NCBI GenBank assembly: GCA_003996215.1 | Contig: QJPP01000805.1 | Coordinates: 558,001 to 622,000 of the forward strand | Length of the DNA: 64,000 nt | Direction of reading: 5' to 3' | Origin: Jaltomata sinuosa | Taxonomy: Eukaryota; Streptophyta; Magnoliopsida; Solanales; Solanaceae | In this document: positions 10,922 through 23,697 of the stretch, one piece after another | Numbering within the stretch: the stretch's first letter is position 1 | How the letters are laid out: each line of letters starts with the position of its first letter | Made by a program: the position numbers and the translations under genes | Notes under the pieces: model-generated | What the model was told of the DNA's origin: nothing | Database searches by the model: none | What the model saw: only the letters and a program-made list of their open reading frames with translations

Positions 10922-11832
10922 GATCTAATGTGATTAGATGTGTTAATCATTCGATTTAATTCAATTTTACAGCTTACGGACCGTCTACGGACCGTCAAAC
11001 TAAATGATGGACCGTCATCTAGTTCGTGGTTTCAGGAACCACTTCCGGGAGTCTACTGGAATTCCATTCCACGAGTAACTCTACGGTCCGTGATTCTGAA
11101 TGACGGACTGTCTTGTGACTCATGGTTTTGACTTTAGGAAATAAGGATCCTCTGACCCTCAAAAACTGCGGATGGAAGGACGGGTCATGGAATAGGTTGA
11201 CGGGTCGTCAACCCACTCATGGAATTTAGAGGACTTGGTACCTCTTTGAAGGTGATTCCACGAGTTACAGGACAGACCGTCGTTCAAAATGATGACCCGT
11301 CAAGTCACTCGTGGAATCTAAGAAAGAAAAGCTGAATTTTGTCAAACCACGGGTCACTCTATGGAGTGTGATTTTGGTATATGGGTCGTGAATCAACCAG
11401 TGGTTTTGAAGATGAAAATTTTAAGGTTCAGGTCAGAAATCATGAGTCACAGTATGGACCGTGGTTCAGAACCACGGTTCGTTATCCCGTCCGTAGTCAC
11501 TGATAGTGCTGTAGTAAAACTCCCATAACCTTTTACTCCGGACTTGGATTAATACGCGGTCAATGGTGTTGGAAAGAAGACTAAAAAACCTTTAATTTAG
11601 TGGGTACTAGGCTACCTAACACTTTATATTTTAGGAGAAATGGTCGATTGAAATTGACCTTAATTTAGTTTACATGAAAACGTACTTGGGTGAGGTGCTT
11701 GCAACTAAACTTGATGATAGGAGTTTATTATGAACATTATTTGCATCCAAAGCACTAACCACACTAGAGAAAAGATGATTACACTCATGGAAAAAGGTTC
11801 GGATATTAGCTTAGGATTTTTGAGGTGTTACA
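10922..11832 (-). repeat. 3' LTR (5' portion) of a minus-strand gypsy remnant
   Basis: Read on the minus strand, a polypurine run AAGGGGGAGA at 11845-11836 leads into TGTAACACCTCAAAAATCC at 11832. The LTR continues down to about 10922, where foreign sequence begins. Positions 10976-11480 form the densest palindromic-word cluster of the window: GGACCGTC and its complement, interleaved with CCACGAGT / ACTCGTGG. The family relates to the fragment at 9508-9852, which lies in opposite orientation. Confidence 0.7.
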
Positions 11833-14353
11833 ATATCTCCCCCTTGGGATCATTCATCCTCGAATGAAGACTAACTAGGCTGAGGTGGTAGGGAAAGAGA
11901 TGCAATCCCACTAACTAAATTCTAAAAGCTAGAGTACTAACATGGTAATTGATTTCTGACTGAAATATGAACTGACATAGATTTGTGAGACCTATATGTA
12001 TACTGAGAGCATAAGAACACCGATAGGAGATGAAACTGGATATGTAACATGATAACTAGTATGGAGTGAGAGTAGGGACTTAGCTAAAACTCATAAAGAA
12101 CAAACACATTCTTAGGAATCGTAGTTAGTTGAAAGGAACATAAAAATGAGAGGAGTAGCTATACGGCAAAACTATTATCTTCTAAACACCACACTTATCA
12201 TGCTATAAAAAAATACTCACCTACGCACATATAGATACTAAGGTTTGAGTCTAACTACCTGCTTTCTCCATGTTCAAGCCTACCTTTACTAAACCCCTTG
12301 CATCTATAGTTATCTCCTAAGAATAGTATTCCTTCTTATCACAACAACCAACTAACCTTGAGATCCTAATCAAAGGGTCACTAGTTGCACAAAAGAAGGG
12401 TCCACATGTATTCCATCATGATATTCAAGATTATCACTATGGTCACCTTATTGTTTCGTAGCCTACCCTATTCAAGACTTCCCTCCTCTTCCCTGTCATA
12501 ATTAGGAGTCATAATTTTAAGAACTTCTACGGGGGGACATACATAAATTCTTCAACTAGCCATTTTGCCTGAGCAATCTTTAGCTCCTAATTTGCCCATA
12601 CCTAGAAGCCAAGGTGGAACAAGTACACCAACAAGGAAAAGAAATCTGCTACCTCCCATTAGGATACTACAAGGCCTCCTTCCCTAACGCTTATAACAAC
12701 ATAAACCAGAATCACTGAAAGAAAAGAGCGGAGCATGAGCATCATGAATGAAGGATTACTGATTGATCTTGACTTACACTTAGCGTGATCAAGCCACTCA
12801 AGGTGGGGCTTAGGGAATTGAGCACAATAGGCATGAGCACTTCACATACTGGGCACGTAAGACATGAATTAGTGGGGATCACCACCCCTCATCATCAACG
12901 ACAATGGTCAAAGGGCATTAGAGTAAGCAAATCATAAGCGTGAATCGTTTCAAGAATTAGGTCTGAGCATATACATGACGTAACATGATTTGATTTGCCA
13001 TTAAGGCATGTCTGAGGACTGAACTGAGTAAATAAGGCTGAGCGTGCTGAGAGACATGAGTTTACATCAATAACGAACCTCGAGGCATAAAGCTGGGATT
13101 TATGGAATGTCAGAGTAAGAATAGAATCATTGTTTGAAGCAATCACTTGTCACTCTAGAAGCTAAATATGAGCACAAATTTGAATGGGGTGCGTAAATTT
13201 GAAATAGGACCATGTTGCTAATACACAAGGCATGCAAAAAGGTATTGTGATGGCAGAAGTATGCTAAGGACGCTAGGATGGAATTAAGCTTCTGCCTCCC
13301 CTTCTAACCTTGTTCTAACACCAAAAAACATGAATACCTGAGCCTCTAAAATCTGACCGATTTTACATCCCACTATCTCCCCTTAGATTAGCTAACCTTC
13401 TAAGTCTATGGACCTCTCCCCAACCTCTCAAAGGAACTATGATCATTTTACCCTAACAGAGAATACATTGCTCCAGAATCTAGCACGAATACCCACTTCC
13501 TTCTATAGTCTAAGATTCTCTTTTGCCTAAAAGTCTAGGCCTCAACCTTTCTATCTCCAGTTTGTTCTAGGTTAAGATAACTCATAACCAAACAAGAATA
13601 GAGGTCTGGGGACTATGGATGCATACAGGAAAAAAATCTAGTGACGTACCTGATTCAACTTCTGGAGAAATACTCTAACTCGGCTGGCTAGGCAATGAAA
13701 GGAATTGGTTTTGGAGCTAAACACCACAGTTGCTCCGCTTAGTAGAGGGGCAATCCCTGATCCTATGGCCTAACTGACCACACCTATAACACCCCTCCTT
13801 GCCCGCAAGACACTCACCTAGATGGAGCTTACCGCAAGTACCACAATGAGAGTACCTTAAGGTCTTGGAAGCCCTATAGTGACAAGACTGAGAATCGAGG
13901 GCCGGTGTTCTTAACCAAAGATGGGGTTGGTCCGAATAACCTCTGCTGGAAAGATGATTGGTTCCATGTTTTGGTCTTCTTGTTCTTTCTCTTCCTCTTC
14001 TTTAGTTTCTCTTTCTCATTCAACTGAGCTGTCATGGCTTGAGTCAACTTACAGATGGCTTCACGAAATTCTGCATTTGTAACCTCATGATCTGGAGCGG
14101 TCAGATTAGCATTTCTCGTGGGGTTTCTTCATAGAGAAATTATCTGAAATGCATACGAAATGAATAAGAAGGGTAAATAGAGTCAAACTCTATCGCACGA
14201 TAGTGAATCATGAAAGAAGTGAAGTTTTTCCAAAAATATCTCATAGCCTCTCTCTCATAAGTATGGTGCGCTTCACACCCATGAAAGAGACTATACTTGA
14301 TACAACTTTCATACACCCTAGGACTCTTGAACCTGATGCTCTGATACCAAGGT
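11833..14353 (-). mobile_element. Interior of minus-strand gypsy remnant (gag fragment, no pol)
   Basis: It lies between a 5' LTR end at 14354 and the 3' LTR start at 11832, both on the minus strand. A primer binding site TTGGTATCAGAGC follows the 5' LTR (14350 downward). A gag fragment occupies 13750-14338. The rest, about 11850-13740, shows no RT, RNase H or integrase motif in either strand and no long ORF, so pol was lost or replaced by non-coding DNA. This makes it a large retrotransposon derivative in form. Confidence 0.65.
13750..14338 (-). pseudogene. gag: gag fragment with CCHC zinc knuckle
   Basis: On the minus strand the start resembles a plant gypsy gag N-terminus (REAICKLTQAMTAQLNEKE), followed by a Lys/Arg-rich stretch. 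The C-terminal part has two cysteine motifs: a pre-knuckle CGTCGKLHLGEC and a complete CCHC knuckle CYRCGQLGHRIRDC at 13791-13750. The knuckle binds nucleic acid during RNA packaging. The capsid core that normally lies between these parts (about 200 residues) is missing. Pol does not follow. Confidence 0.75.
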
Positions 14354-15535
14354 TGTCACGCCCTGAGCCTACCCCGTGGACGTAATATGAGACCCAAATT
14401 CACAAGTGATCTCAAGATAACCTTCTGGCATTAGCATGACTTAAAAACTGAACAAAACATAATAATACAAGCTTAACTGAAGTAATGAGCAACTCAACCT
14501 GTTTATATAAGTAAAAGTCTAAGGATGAAAATCTGAATACAACTGAATATCTGACTCTATGTCTGAAAGCCTCTACTACTGGCGAGTTGCTGGGACAAGC
14601 CCCCAACTAACTCTAAATACTGAAATACTAAATACACAATCTAAATACTGAAATGAAACTAAACTCCAAGTCCTCGAATGAGGAGAACTCACCAAACTGG
14701 CTGGATGTGTTGCTGACCTACTAGCCACGAATCTGGGAGTGGGCTACAAGATCTATATCATAATAGGATGCAACACAAAAAAGTATGCGGTCAGTACTAT
14801 GAAATGTACTAAGTATGTGAGATATGCATATAATATGATAAAGTATACTTGAAAGTACACTTAAACTGAGATCATGCATAATTTGTGATAAAACATGCTT
14901 AAAATCTCCTTGAAACTGAAATCATATGAAAATAGTAAAATTTGTAATGTAATGACTCAATGCAATATCATAAGCTAAAAATATTATCATAAGTAATAAG
15001 TCTAAAATCTGAAAGCAAAGAGTCAATACATTTTTTTAACTTGAAATTATTTCTGTGGGAGGTTCTCTAACCGACATAGACCATATGAGCTACATGGAAT
15101 CCGATGTATATGCCCCATCGAAAGGACATAATATACCTTGCCAGGGTATAAAGGCATAACTGTGGCATGATCACTAATCTGATGCCCAACTGAGGGGACT
15201 TAGAACCTATGGGGGCATGTAGTTCTGGGACTAAAGGTACTCTCACCCCGTCCAATTCGATGCTAAATACTACTCCTAAAAACATACTTATAGCTCATCT
15301 TATACTTGGGCATATCTGATGCCAAATCTGTTTGAAAAGCAAAAGGGTATATGATACCATGTAATTCACATGACTTAGGTAGACATATCTAGATGCCAAA
15401 CCTCTTATAAACATAAAGAGTGTGCATAGTGTGCATAGATTGGTTTGGCCCATAGTTGGGCCGAAGTTGAGATTTTGCCTTAGTTGGGAGATATTGGTTA
15501 TGCTAGTGTGCATAGATCGGTTTGGCCTCCCGAGT
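14354..15535 (-). repeat. 5' LTR (3' portion) of minus-strand gypsy remnant
   Basis: On the plus strand it starts TGTCACGCCCTGAGCC, three bases from the primer site, so this is the 3' end of a minus-strand LTR. Its body, rich in ACTGAA and AAATACTGAAAT words and with the passage around 15060-15290 mentioning CATATGAGCTACATGG, looks like known gypsy LTRs of Solanaceae. A direct repeat of GTGTGCATAGAT with GGTTTGGCC occurs near 15429 and 15509. The upstream boundary is not visible and is set approximately. Confidence 0.6.
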
Positions 15536-17872
15536 GTCTAAAGTCGACCCTCTTTGTTGATTAGTTTAGGAGGTTGGTAGGTATGTGGGTTGTTCCCATA
15601 GTCTCTTCTAGTTCCTGGTCCGTTGGGTGTTTTGTTGTATCCCCAGCTCCAGTTGGAACAAATCCTGATCGTAGTTCTTTGGATGAGATCTTGATATTGG
15701 CATCGTGATTGGGTTTTGACTTTAGATCTTCCAACTAAGTGTTGATCGTAACCTCGTGGTTGGGTTGTATTCGTAAGCATTTTAGGTGAGTTAGGCATCC
15801 GTCCCATTCTTCTCCTGCTTTATTGAGTTTGATGTGTAGCTATGAGAAGTAAGGTAATGGCTTCAGGTTCTTATTCGAGAAAGGATTTGTAAGGTTTAGT
15901 ATGTGCTAAGGAAGTATTTTTCGTTTAGTTGAAAAAGGAGGGAGATGACTCTTTGTTTGTGTTTATTTGTCCTAGTAGTTACCTGAGGTGGCGATGCTTT
16001 GGGATTGTGTGTTGGTGATTCGATTCAGCCATCTACATATTGCCATGGGTTTTCCATCGATTAGTTTTTGTTTCAGTAGCAACTGCGGTGTTGGCAACTT
16101 GCATATTCAAGCCTAGTTGGCTTGGGTTCTTAAGGGTTCATTGGCAGCATACGGGTTTGACCAAGGCTTTGGTTAGCAATTTTGAAAGTTGGGGTTCAGA
16201 ATCATGGCTTGGCAGGTTACATCGGATGGTTCGTGGTAGTTTCTATTTGGTTGCAGCATCCTAGTGCCGAGAGGCAGTGGGTGCGGGCAACTTAGCTTTT
16301 TTACTTCATCTGCGAATGCGGCTATTAGCCTTGGACACCTAGTCCTTGGCTAACCTCTGCAAGAGGCAGGATATTCCAGATTTCAGCAGTGTTCCAGTTA
16401 GTACGAGGTCCTTTTACCATGGTTGGACAAACTCAACGGCGTAAGTTTGAGCTTCAGAAGTGGTGTATGCTTTATGTGGTCAGCTTGTGTGGGTTGAGAC
16501 TAGCGAGGCTATTTTGAGTTCTGATGATATGTAAAGACTGGTAATCTCCATTCATTTGCCAAGGATTTGAAAGCTTGTTTAATTAATTCCTCCAGAGTTA
16601 TTGTTTATGTGGGGTTCCAGTGTTTGTTAGACTCGGCCAGTATGGACTAGAAGTTCGTTATGATATATGTTTTGAAGTGGTTGGTTGTTTGCAGATCCGG
16701 TAGAGCAGTTGATTCGAGCCAAAGGAATGAGTTGAAGGTATATGCAAAAATTTCTATGGCTAGAGGGTAACTTTGAACCCCAGGCACCTTCTTCCTTTGC
16801 CTTCAGGGTGTTTGGACGTGATATTAGTGGCATGGTGAACTTCTTCCTGAGGTGAGATTTGTAAGGCGATTTCACATCCAAATGGTGTTCAAGTGTTCGG
16901 AGTAGCAGCAACGTTTTCTGGATTTGGGAGCTTGGCTCATGGTTACAGACTTCGTGGTAGGCTTACCACACTTCTTGCAGGATCGTGGTTTTGGTTTGAG
17001 TCTTTTGGGTAGGTTGCCTTGGTTCATTCACTTTCAGTTGATTCAGACTTGGCACGGTTCAGCGAGGTTGACTTTGTTCATTCTATAGTTTGGAAATTTC
17101 TCCGTCAACACAGGGTGTTCTTTCATGCCTTTCCTAACCCTGGTGTGCAAACTTCAGTAGGGTTCAGATGGGTTGTTCTGTTAGGTTCAGTTAGTGAGTT
17201 TGATGTTAGGAAAAGTGTTCATTCGTTGGTTGATGGTTAGTCAGGGCACGTAACTTTAGTTTTCAATGATATGCTATGGGTTGTTATCTTGGATGGCAAA
17301 GGCTAGTAGCCTATATCTTGTCTTGAAATGAGTTTGAATAAAATTGGTGACTTCATTTGTGGTAAAGTATAAGCAGGAACTATGGGTCTCCGGTGTGTCA
17401 GTTGATGCTTCGAGGGTGGTTTGGGTGTTCGACTTGTATGCAGCTTCCTGTTTGTGGTGCTAAAGGATTCAGTTTAGAAAAAAAAGGGTTTTGCAGAATA
17501 GCGGGTTCATGAGTTAGAGTTTTGGGTTGATGGATTTTCTGGTAAACTTGGTATGGTTTTAAGGATTCGAGTTCTGTGTGTTGATCGCCTTCGTGCTCTG
17601 GTTTTGGTGTTGTATCGGTGTTTTTTGGTTGAGATTCTCGAGGTTCAGTTTGGCTTGGAAGATCTTTGGAGGTTGAAATCTAGCTTGGCTAGTAAGAAAT
17701 TAAGGCTTGGTTGCTTTCTTTGGTCCTGTTCTGTTGGGTGTCTTCCAGTCGTGGAGGCTACCCGAGTTGTCCGAGAGAGTAGTGCGGGCGTTGTATCCGT
17801 TGTTCTTAAATCTCTAGTGTTTTCTTCTTTCCTACCTTTCGGGGATGAAAGTCTTTTTTTAATAGAGGATGA
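15536..17872 (+). other. Non-coding T/G-rich interval before an LTR; possible LARD interior
   Basis: About 2.3 kb without any recognised domain; the longest ORF (17553-17924, 123 codons) has no family features. The plus strand is rich in T and G. The last 60 bases (CTTTCGGGGATGAAAGTC...) resemble the sequence just before the LTR at 41398, where it follows the chromodomain. The interval is therefore probably the end of a gypsy-type interior whose 3' LTR starts at 17873. Its long non-coding nature fits a large retrotransposon derivative, but this is inference. Confidence 0.4.
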
Positions 17873-18064
17873 TGTAATGACCCTTACGGTCATGTACACA
17901 TTTTTGCCTTTCTTGTACCGTTAGAACTTACTTGTAGCGGCCCCAAGTCATTTATGGCTTGTCGGGACTGGTAGTTCGATGCCCGGGCCATTTGTTTGGT
18001 CTTTATGGCCGTTCCTCATTTTAGAGCTTCAACTTTGGAAATCATTGACTTCAGTCAACATTCT
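17873..18064 (+). repeat. LTR 5' end fragment, TGTAATGACC family
   Basis: TGTAATGACCCTTACGG at 17873 starts a fragment that closely parallels the LTR starts at 23510 (minus), 41398 and 52281: the shared passages include CAAGTCATTTATGGCTTG, GCCCGGGCCATTTG and AGTCAACATTCTTGGTAA. It breaks off near 18064. Confidence 0.8.
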
Positions 18065-18640
18065 TGGTAATATGAAATAATTAAACCAATGTTCTAGGTC
18101 AAAGAAATCCCTTACACAAAAGTTCGAGTTAAAGAAATACGTCGTCTAACACCTCGCCCATTTGGAAAGTTTAAATTAACCCGTACCTTTGGGGTAAGAC
18201 TAATAGTGTCTAATATACTAAGAAGGATGTGTTATGAGGTATTATAATCGCAAAATGGTCATATGATAAGTTTTGAAGTCAAGCAAGTTGCGAAACAAAA
18301 GTCGGAAAAAGTTATTGTAAATTCCTTTAAGGAATTCTCTTTAAATTTGGGTTAAATGTTTTAGGTTGTTTCTCCTAAGTTTTAAATAATTAGTGGACCC
18401 CAAAAATACCAATTCTAAGGTCTACGAGTCTAGTTTCCAATGCACTAAACCATTCATCCATATGACTTTAGAATAGAGAGATATTCACATTTTCGTAAGA
18501 CTGCACAAGCAGGCACGTCAAGATAGGCCCCCATCCCAGGTCGATTTAGCTTTATAAAAGATGATTTACCCTTCGTTTTAACTCATACTTTTCACCCAAA
18601 ATCTATTGAAAATCATAGGAAAAGTCCCTAAATAATCCAT
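18065..18640 (+). repeat. Probable LTR fragment of another gypsy family
   Basis: The pattern GTTTCTCCTAAGTTTTAAATA, then ...TCTAGTTTCCAATGCACTAA... parallels the order seen in the TGTAACACC LTRs (TTTCTCCTAGAATATAAA, then TCTTCTTTCTAACGCC). No coding sequence. The boundaries are uncertain. Confidence 0.4.
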
Positions 18641-20051
18641 GAACCTTGATGCTTTCAATTCAGAAGTTTAACGAAAGTTGCTATGAAAAGAGGGGTAGAA
18701 TCACAACGCGAACAATGCTATCATTAAATGAAGGTAACAAAAGTCGTATCTGGAGAAACGGTATCTGGAATCTCCACCTCTGGCCTACCAACAGGGGCAT
18801 CAAACTGACGATATCTATCTCTGTACTGAGTAGTCAAAGCTGAAGGCTCAATCGTCCCTCGCTGGGGACAATCTCTAGAAAAGTGACCAACTACCCATAA
18901 TCATAACAACCATACTGACTAGGATATGTGATCGTGGGGCAATCCCTAGAAAAGTGCCCATGCTCAATGCACCAAAAATAACCTACACCTAATAAAGTCC
19001 AGTGGGAAGATTTCACAGAACTTGACCAGCCACCACAGCCTACACACCCTGAATGCAAAACTTAAAGAACCTGACCCGTACCATGTCTACTCTGCTCGAC
19101 ATGCTCTATATAACCACCCTCTAAAACATGTGGAGCCACTGAAACTGGCCTGCTAGATAAGAATCAACGGACCACACCAGGCTCAATAAAAAATTGAATT
19201 TAGAAAGGGGATCCTAAACAAAAAAGGAGTCTATGACCCCCTTTTAGAGCGTATAAGAGGAGGTCAAATTCCAAACCTGATCTTTAGCAGATAATCCCCT
19301 ACCTCAAGTCTAAGAACCTCAAAAACTGTCCTGACAATGATGCCTCTTAGCACTACCTCTATATGCCTCGCGACATAACCCCTCAATAGCCCAAACATGA
19401 TCAACCACCTGAAGAAAGGTAGTCCAAACTGTAACCAAGTGCTCGGTCGAAAAATGGAGCGGTGAAATCAATCCCCTAATAAAACTTTGAACTCTCTTAA
19501 ACTCTGTAGGCACATTCCTAGCAGCGCACCTAACCATTTCGAGAAACCTTGCCTCATACTCCAATACCATCATACAACCCTGCTGAAGAACTAGGATCTC
19601 AGATCTAACTGAACCACCACTTGAAGATTCATGTAGAGCCCCTACCTGGGGTACTAAACCACCTACTGGAGGAGTCGGAGTCCTAGCCATGGTGTCCTGA
19701 AGAACTGGGGTATCATGAAACTCTAACGGAGGTTGGGCTGGCCCCAAACCCCCTAGTTAATGCGGTAAACTCACACCCTAAAATCCTGGTGCTGACAAAA
19801 GTACTGAAGTAACAGGCACAGAAGCCTCTACATCAACCGTCGTCGTACTCATCCTAGGCATCTGAGAAGGAATGGAACAACGAAGTTCAGAAGTCAATAA
19901 AGCCAGGAACGCATGATAAGGAGCCAAGAATATGGAACTTTTTCTAACAATGCCTGTAGCCTCCCACAGATAGGATATGGATGTAATCGTACTGATCTGC
20001 AAGACTCTACATAGACACTTGCTTTTGTACCATGACACCAGTGAACCTAGA
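18641..20051 (-). pseudogene. gag: gag remnant of minus-strand gypsy element
   Basis: Read on the minus strand from about 20038. The frame holds the gag passage LQQGCMMVLEYEARFLEMVR and VQSFIRGLISPL, which aligns with DQGSMTVTEYEFCFHQLSR and RRVRRFV of the gag at 37848. A TAG separates the start (20038-19778) from the rest (19747-19319) in one frame. The roughly 95 residues that precede the LQQG motif in the other gag are missing here. Downstream, near 18960, a knuckle-like stretch reads C-I-E-H-G-H...C, with the second Cys changed to His. No protease or pol follows before about 18640. Confidence 0.75.
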
Positions 20052-20064
20052 GCTTTGATACCAA
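20052..20064 (-). promoter_or_regulatory. Primer binding site, minus strand
   Basis: On the minus strand TTGGTATCAAAGC follows the LTR end GGCCGTGATA. It is one base different from the usual TTGGTATCAGAGC. Confidence 0.75.
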
Positions 20065-20066
20065 GC

Positions 20067-23000
20067 TATCACGGCCCGATATCTCAGGACATGATGGCAC
20101 CTACAACCCTCCCCCCAGTAGGCGAACCAATACCTATAGCCCGAAATAGTTAGTAAGGGGAAACTACATAACCAATATGTATAATAAAAGCATAAATTAA
20201 GTATAAGCTGATATAAGATAAAGACAACGCAGAAGCAACAACTTAAATATATATAAACAAGGGAACTACACCAACCCCAAGACTTGATATCGATAGTACA
20301 TGAGCTTCTAATAGAATAAAAGTGCTTAAAGTAAAAAAAATAATAAGTACAACTATCTCTGAACAAATAAAGAGTAGCAGTCCCAAAGATGAGATGCGGT
20401 CAAGCCCCGATCGTCAGGCGCTCACCCTAGGCTCAAATATTGAAACTGCATGAGTCTCCACGTGATCAACGGTGAAATATCACACTAATATTTGCACCAA
20501 AAAGATGCAAAAGTGTAGTATGAACACCAATTGATAAGCAACGGGTACCTAGTAGGCATCATCGATCGATTGAGTGCATATAAGATGTAAAAACAGTAAG
20601 AAGCAGATAGCAAAGAAGCAGTCACAGAAACAATTAAGAAAGCACATGGAAACTAGCACGGATAAAAGTCAACAAGAATCACAAACAAGCTATGCTAGCC
20701 ATAAAAGGTATATATAACACAAAACACAGATGAAGGAAAGAAGAACACACTTGGAGTCCTTCCAACAACAATATATATATAAAGAGAGAGTTGAGAAAAT
20801 GACGGTATACTGGTAACCTCGAGTAGAAAGGGAATGAAGGGAATCAATTAAACATACTAAAGTTAGAAGAAATGCACTTAACAAAATCATACTAAAAATC
20901 CAACTTCAAGATAAACATAGACATAAAACAATCTCACTAGTGCAACTCTAGGACGGAATAACTAAGCCACAAAGAATCGAGATCCACTAATCAAAACCAC
21001 GATAAAGAATAGAGTCTGATAACTCACAACCACTCAGAAGGCCACATAAACAGTGCCTCAACAATATAGGACCCACTAGCCCCTCAATAATCATAGTCCA
21101 AATAACCAGGGCCTCAACAAGATAGAAACCACTAATCCATCAATAACCAAAGTCCATAACAAGCTCTACAATACGACACGAGTAATATAATCTACCTATA
21201 GTGCCAATGGCTGCCTATACAATCGAGGAACACAATTAAGTGAAAACAAACCCTTCAACATCCCATACTACCAAAGCGTACACTGAGCAAAGAGCAAACA
21301 AGGGTGGAATCCAAATGAAATATGCATGATGATGTAATATGATGGAACCAGTGATAATAACCCATGTATACACCTCCCCCGGCACCCGTAGGCCCAGTAG
21401 GAGGACCCATAGTGGGACGTACCTGCTATACCTCAACTCTACGGTATACCCCTCCTCCAGAACACTTGGCTCATAGCCACAGGTCCTAGATTGGTAGGGC
21501 CCATGGAGGTCCATAACCACATACAGTAACAAACACGCAATCTCAAAGAATCAGAACCTCATAGTACGTTCCTGGAATCAAACTGAGTCTAAAATAGTAG
21601 TAGTGATCTCAAAACCCCATCAAAGGGTGCCCCAAGAATATTCGGGTCGAAATTAGTAATCAAGTCTCAAAATCCCTAAACAGGGTGCCCGACACGTATC
21701 AGGGTCTAAATTCATAAAAAAATCATGTCTAGTTCTATGACATTGCCAAGCCTAGTATCAGTATGAAAACCAGTGGTGAAATCATAAAAATATCCTCTTT
21801 ACTCCAAGAGGTTTCATAAAACTCAGTACCAAAAACCCCTTTCATACTCATTTTACTGAAAACGAGCCCTCAGGGCCATGCAAAGTTTAGAAAACCATTT
21901 ATAGTAGGCCCGAAGCCAAATCAATAATAAAATATGCAGAAAAAATGTTTGCATGAATGATATGCTCGCAAAAAAAGGTTAGCCCAATGGCTCATAAACA
22001 TTTCTATCGGCCCTGCACATGCACAATCAACTCTACAACACAGATATCCAGCCTAAAGTAATATCACAATCTCCAAGACTCATGGACATTCCTAAATATC
22101 TCACTGTCTATGGTCTAGAGGCATAAACAAAGGCCACACAAGGCCACACAAGGCCACAAGGTTAATATTATAACACTACAATGAATACTACAAACAACGC
22201 ATGAAATAAACGGATAGAAAAGGTGGACAAGGTCTGAGGGTACCAACCTAGAAAACTAACCCATGGATGCTAATTAATGCAGTTATAGCCTATATACGCA
22301 GATTCTAGGTAGGGAAAGCCATAACCTACATGTCGTCTGATGACTAGGTGCGAGAACGGTGTCGTCCAAGCTCAAACTGCTCTGAGAAGCTCCAACTCAT
22401 GAAAACACTATCAACACAATAATTTACGCGTCAATACGAAACCAATAATACCCATAATTCTAGAAACATAAGCAGGTCAAAATCTGGGTCACAAACGAGC
22501 CCATGTGCCCTGCAACATAAAGATGGAAACAAAAAATACCATGGTGTTCCCCATATTCTCGGAAGAACATGTTCAAAATTTAAGCGGAAAGGCACCAAGC
22601 CTCCAAGCTTAGGGAATGAACCAGGTTGAAAATTGTGGCTTTGGAGCTATGACAATGGAGGAAATCAAGTTGGGTTGCGGGAGAAATAAGGGTGAAAAGA
22701 TAGAACGGGCAGCTTAAAAGATGCCAGCCTAGGCGCAGGTGCTATAGTGTTGGCATTGGCGCCATGGCGCTGGCATGCTGAGGCAAGTGGGCACACAGGG
22801 GCACTGGCCTAGTCATAGGCACGCGCCTGAAGGTGCGGCCCAGGCATTGCCCTGGAGCCATGCCAAGGCAAGATTTTTACAAAATAGGCCCCCGAGAATG
22901 CATTTGGGGTCCTGAAAAAAATTATCTATTCAACTAAAAACAGTGTTCCAAATCCAACAGAGGTCGATTTAATGAAAAAGTGGGTCCCACACTCGAAATC

Positions 23001-23510
23001 AACCTTTAGCCAACAATTCCAAAATGAAATCTAAGGGACAAAATCAAGCCCGGAAGCCTCAGTACCTAAACCAATGGTCCCTCTAGCCTAAACTCAACAT
23101 TTTGGAGCTAACAGTGCTGATAAAATTTCCATCCGAGGATGTCTTCTCTAAATGTTGACCAAAGTCAACCAAACAAGCCCAACTAGCCTGAAAACACAGA
23201 ACGAGAGAAAATTCTAAGCTAACAAGCTCCCAGATCCCGACCAAAGGTCCACCTAGACCAAAGTCCACACTTCGGAGCTAACAGAACTATTGAAATTTGA
23301 TCCAAGCAAGATTACCAAGAATGTTGACTGAAGTCAATGATTTTCAAAGTTAAAGCTCTAAAACAGAAAAACGACCATAAAGACTAAACAAATGGCCCGG
23401 GTACCAAACTACCAATCCCAGCAAGCCATAAATGACTTGGGGCCACTACAGGCAAGCTCTAACAATACAAAGAAGGTGAAAATTCATAAATAACTGGAAG
23501 GGTCATTATA
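20067..23510 (-). repeat. 5' LTR of minus-strand gypsy element (3.4 kb)
   Basis: Read on the minus strand it starts TATAATGACCC at 23510 (a mutated TGTAATGACCC) and ends GGCCGTGATA at 20067. The first 230 bases match the LTR starts at 17873, 41398 and 52281. Positions 22715-22880, about 630-800 bp from its start, hold a cluster of GGCGCC, GGCATG and GGCGCGTGCC-type words. Other ORFs in it have no protein features. Together with the gag at 18641-20051 it forms one element whose 3' half is missing. Confidence 0.8.
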
Positions 23511-23697
23511 GTCGAGCGGTATTAAATTTATTTTCAGTTGAGTTGGGTTCACCTATGAAAAAGAGAGTTTAGATTATCTGCGTAGGGTTATAATTATGCT
23601 ATCAAGGTAGAAAGAAAGGATCTCAAGGCTGGATCCTTCTTTTCTCTCTGCCTTTAGTATCATTTGAGGATGAACGATGGGTAAATTAGTATCTATT
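23511..23697 (+). other. Last bases of a gypsy interior before its 3' LTR
   Basis: The passage TCATTTGAGGATGAACGATG just before the LTR start is typical of the end of the pol region in gypsy elements of this group. The upstream part was cut by the neighbouring minus-strand element. Confidence 0.45.

Noticed and set aside
17553..17924. A 123-codon ORF on the plus strand
   Set aside because: No recognisable motif, spans the LTR start at 17873, and the opposite strand is open as well; a chance ORF.
20007..20366. 119-codon minus-strand ORF across the primer site
   Set aside because: It crosses the LTR boundary and has a Tyr/Phe/Cys-rich composition typical of translated AT-rich DNA.
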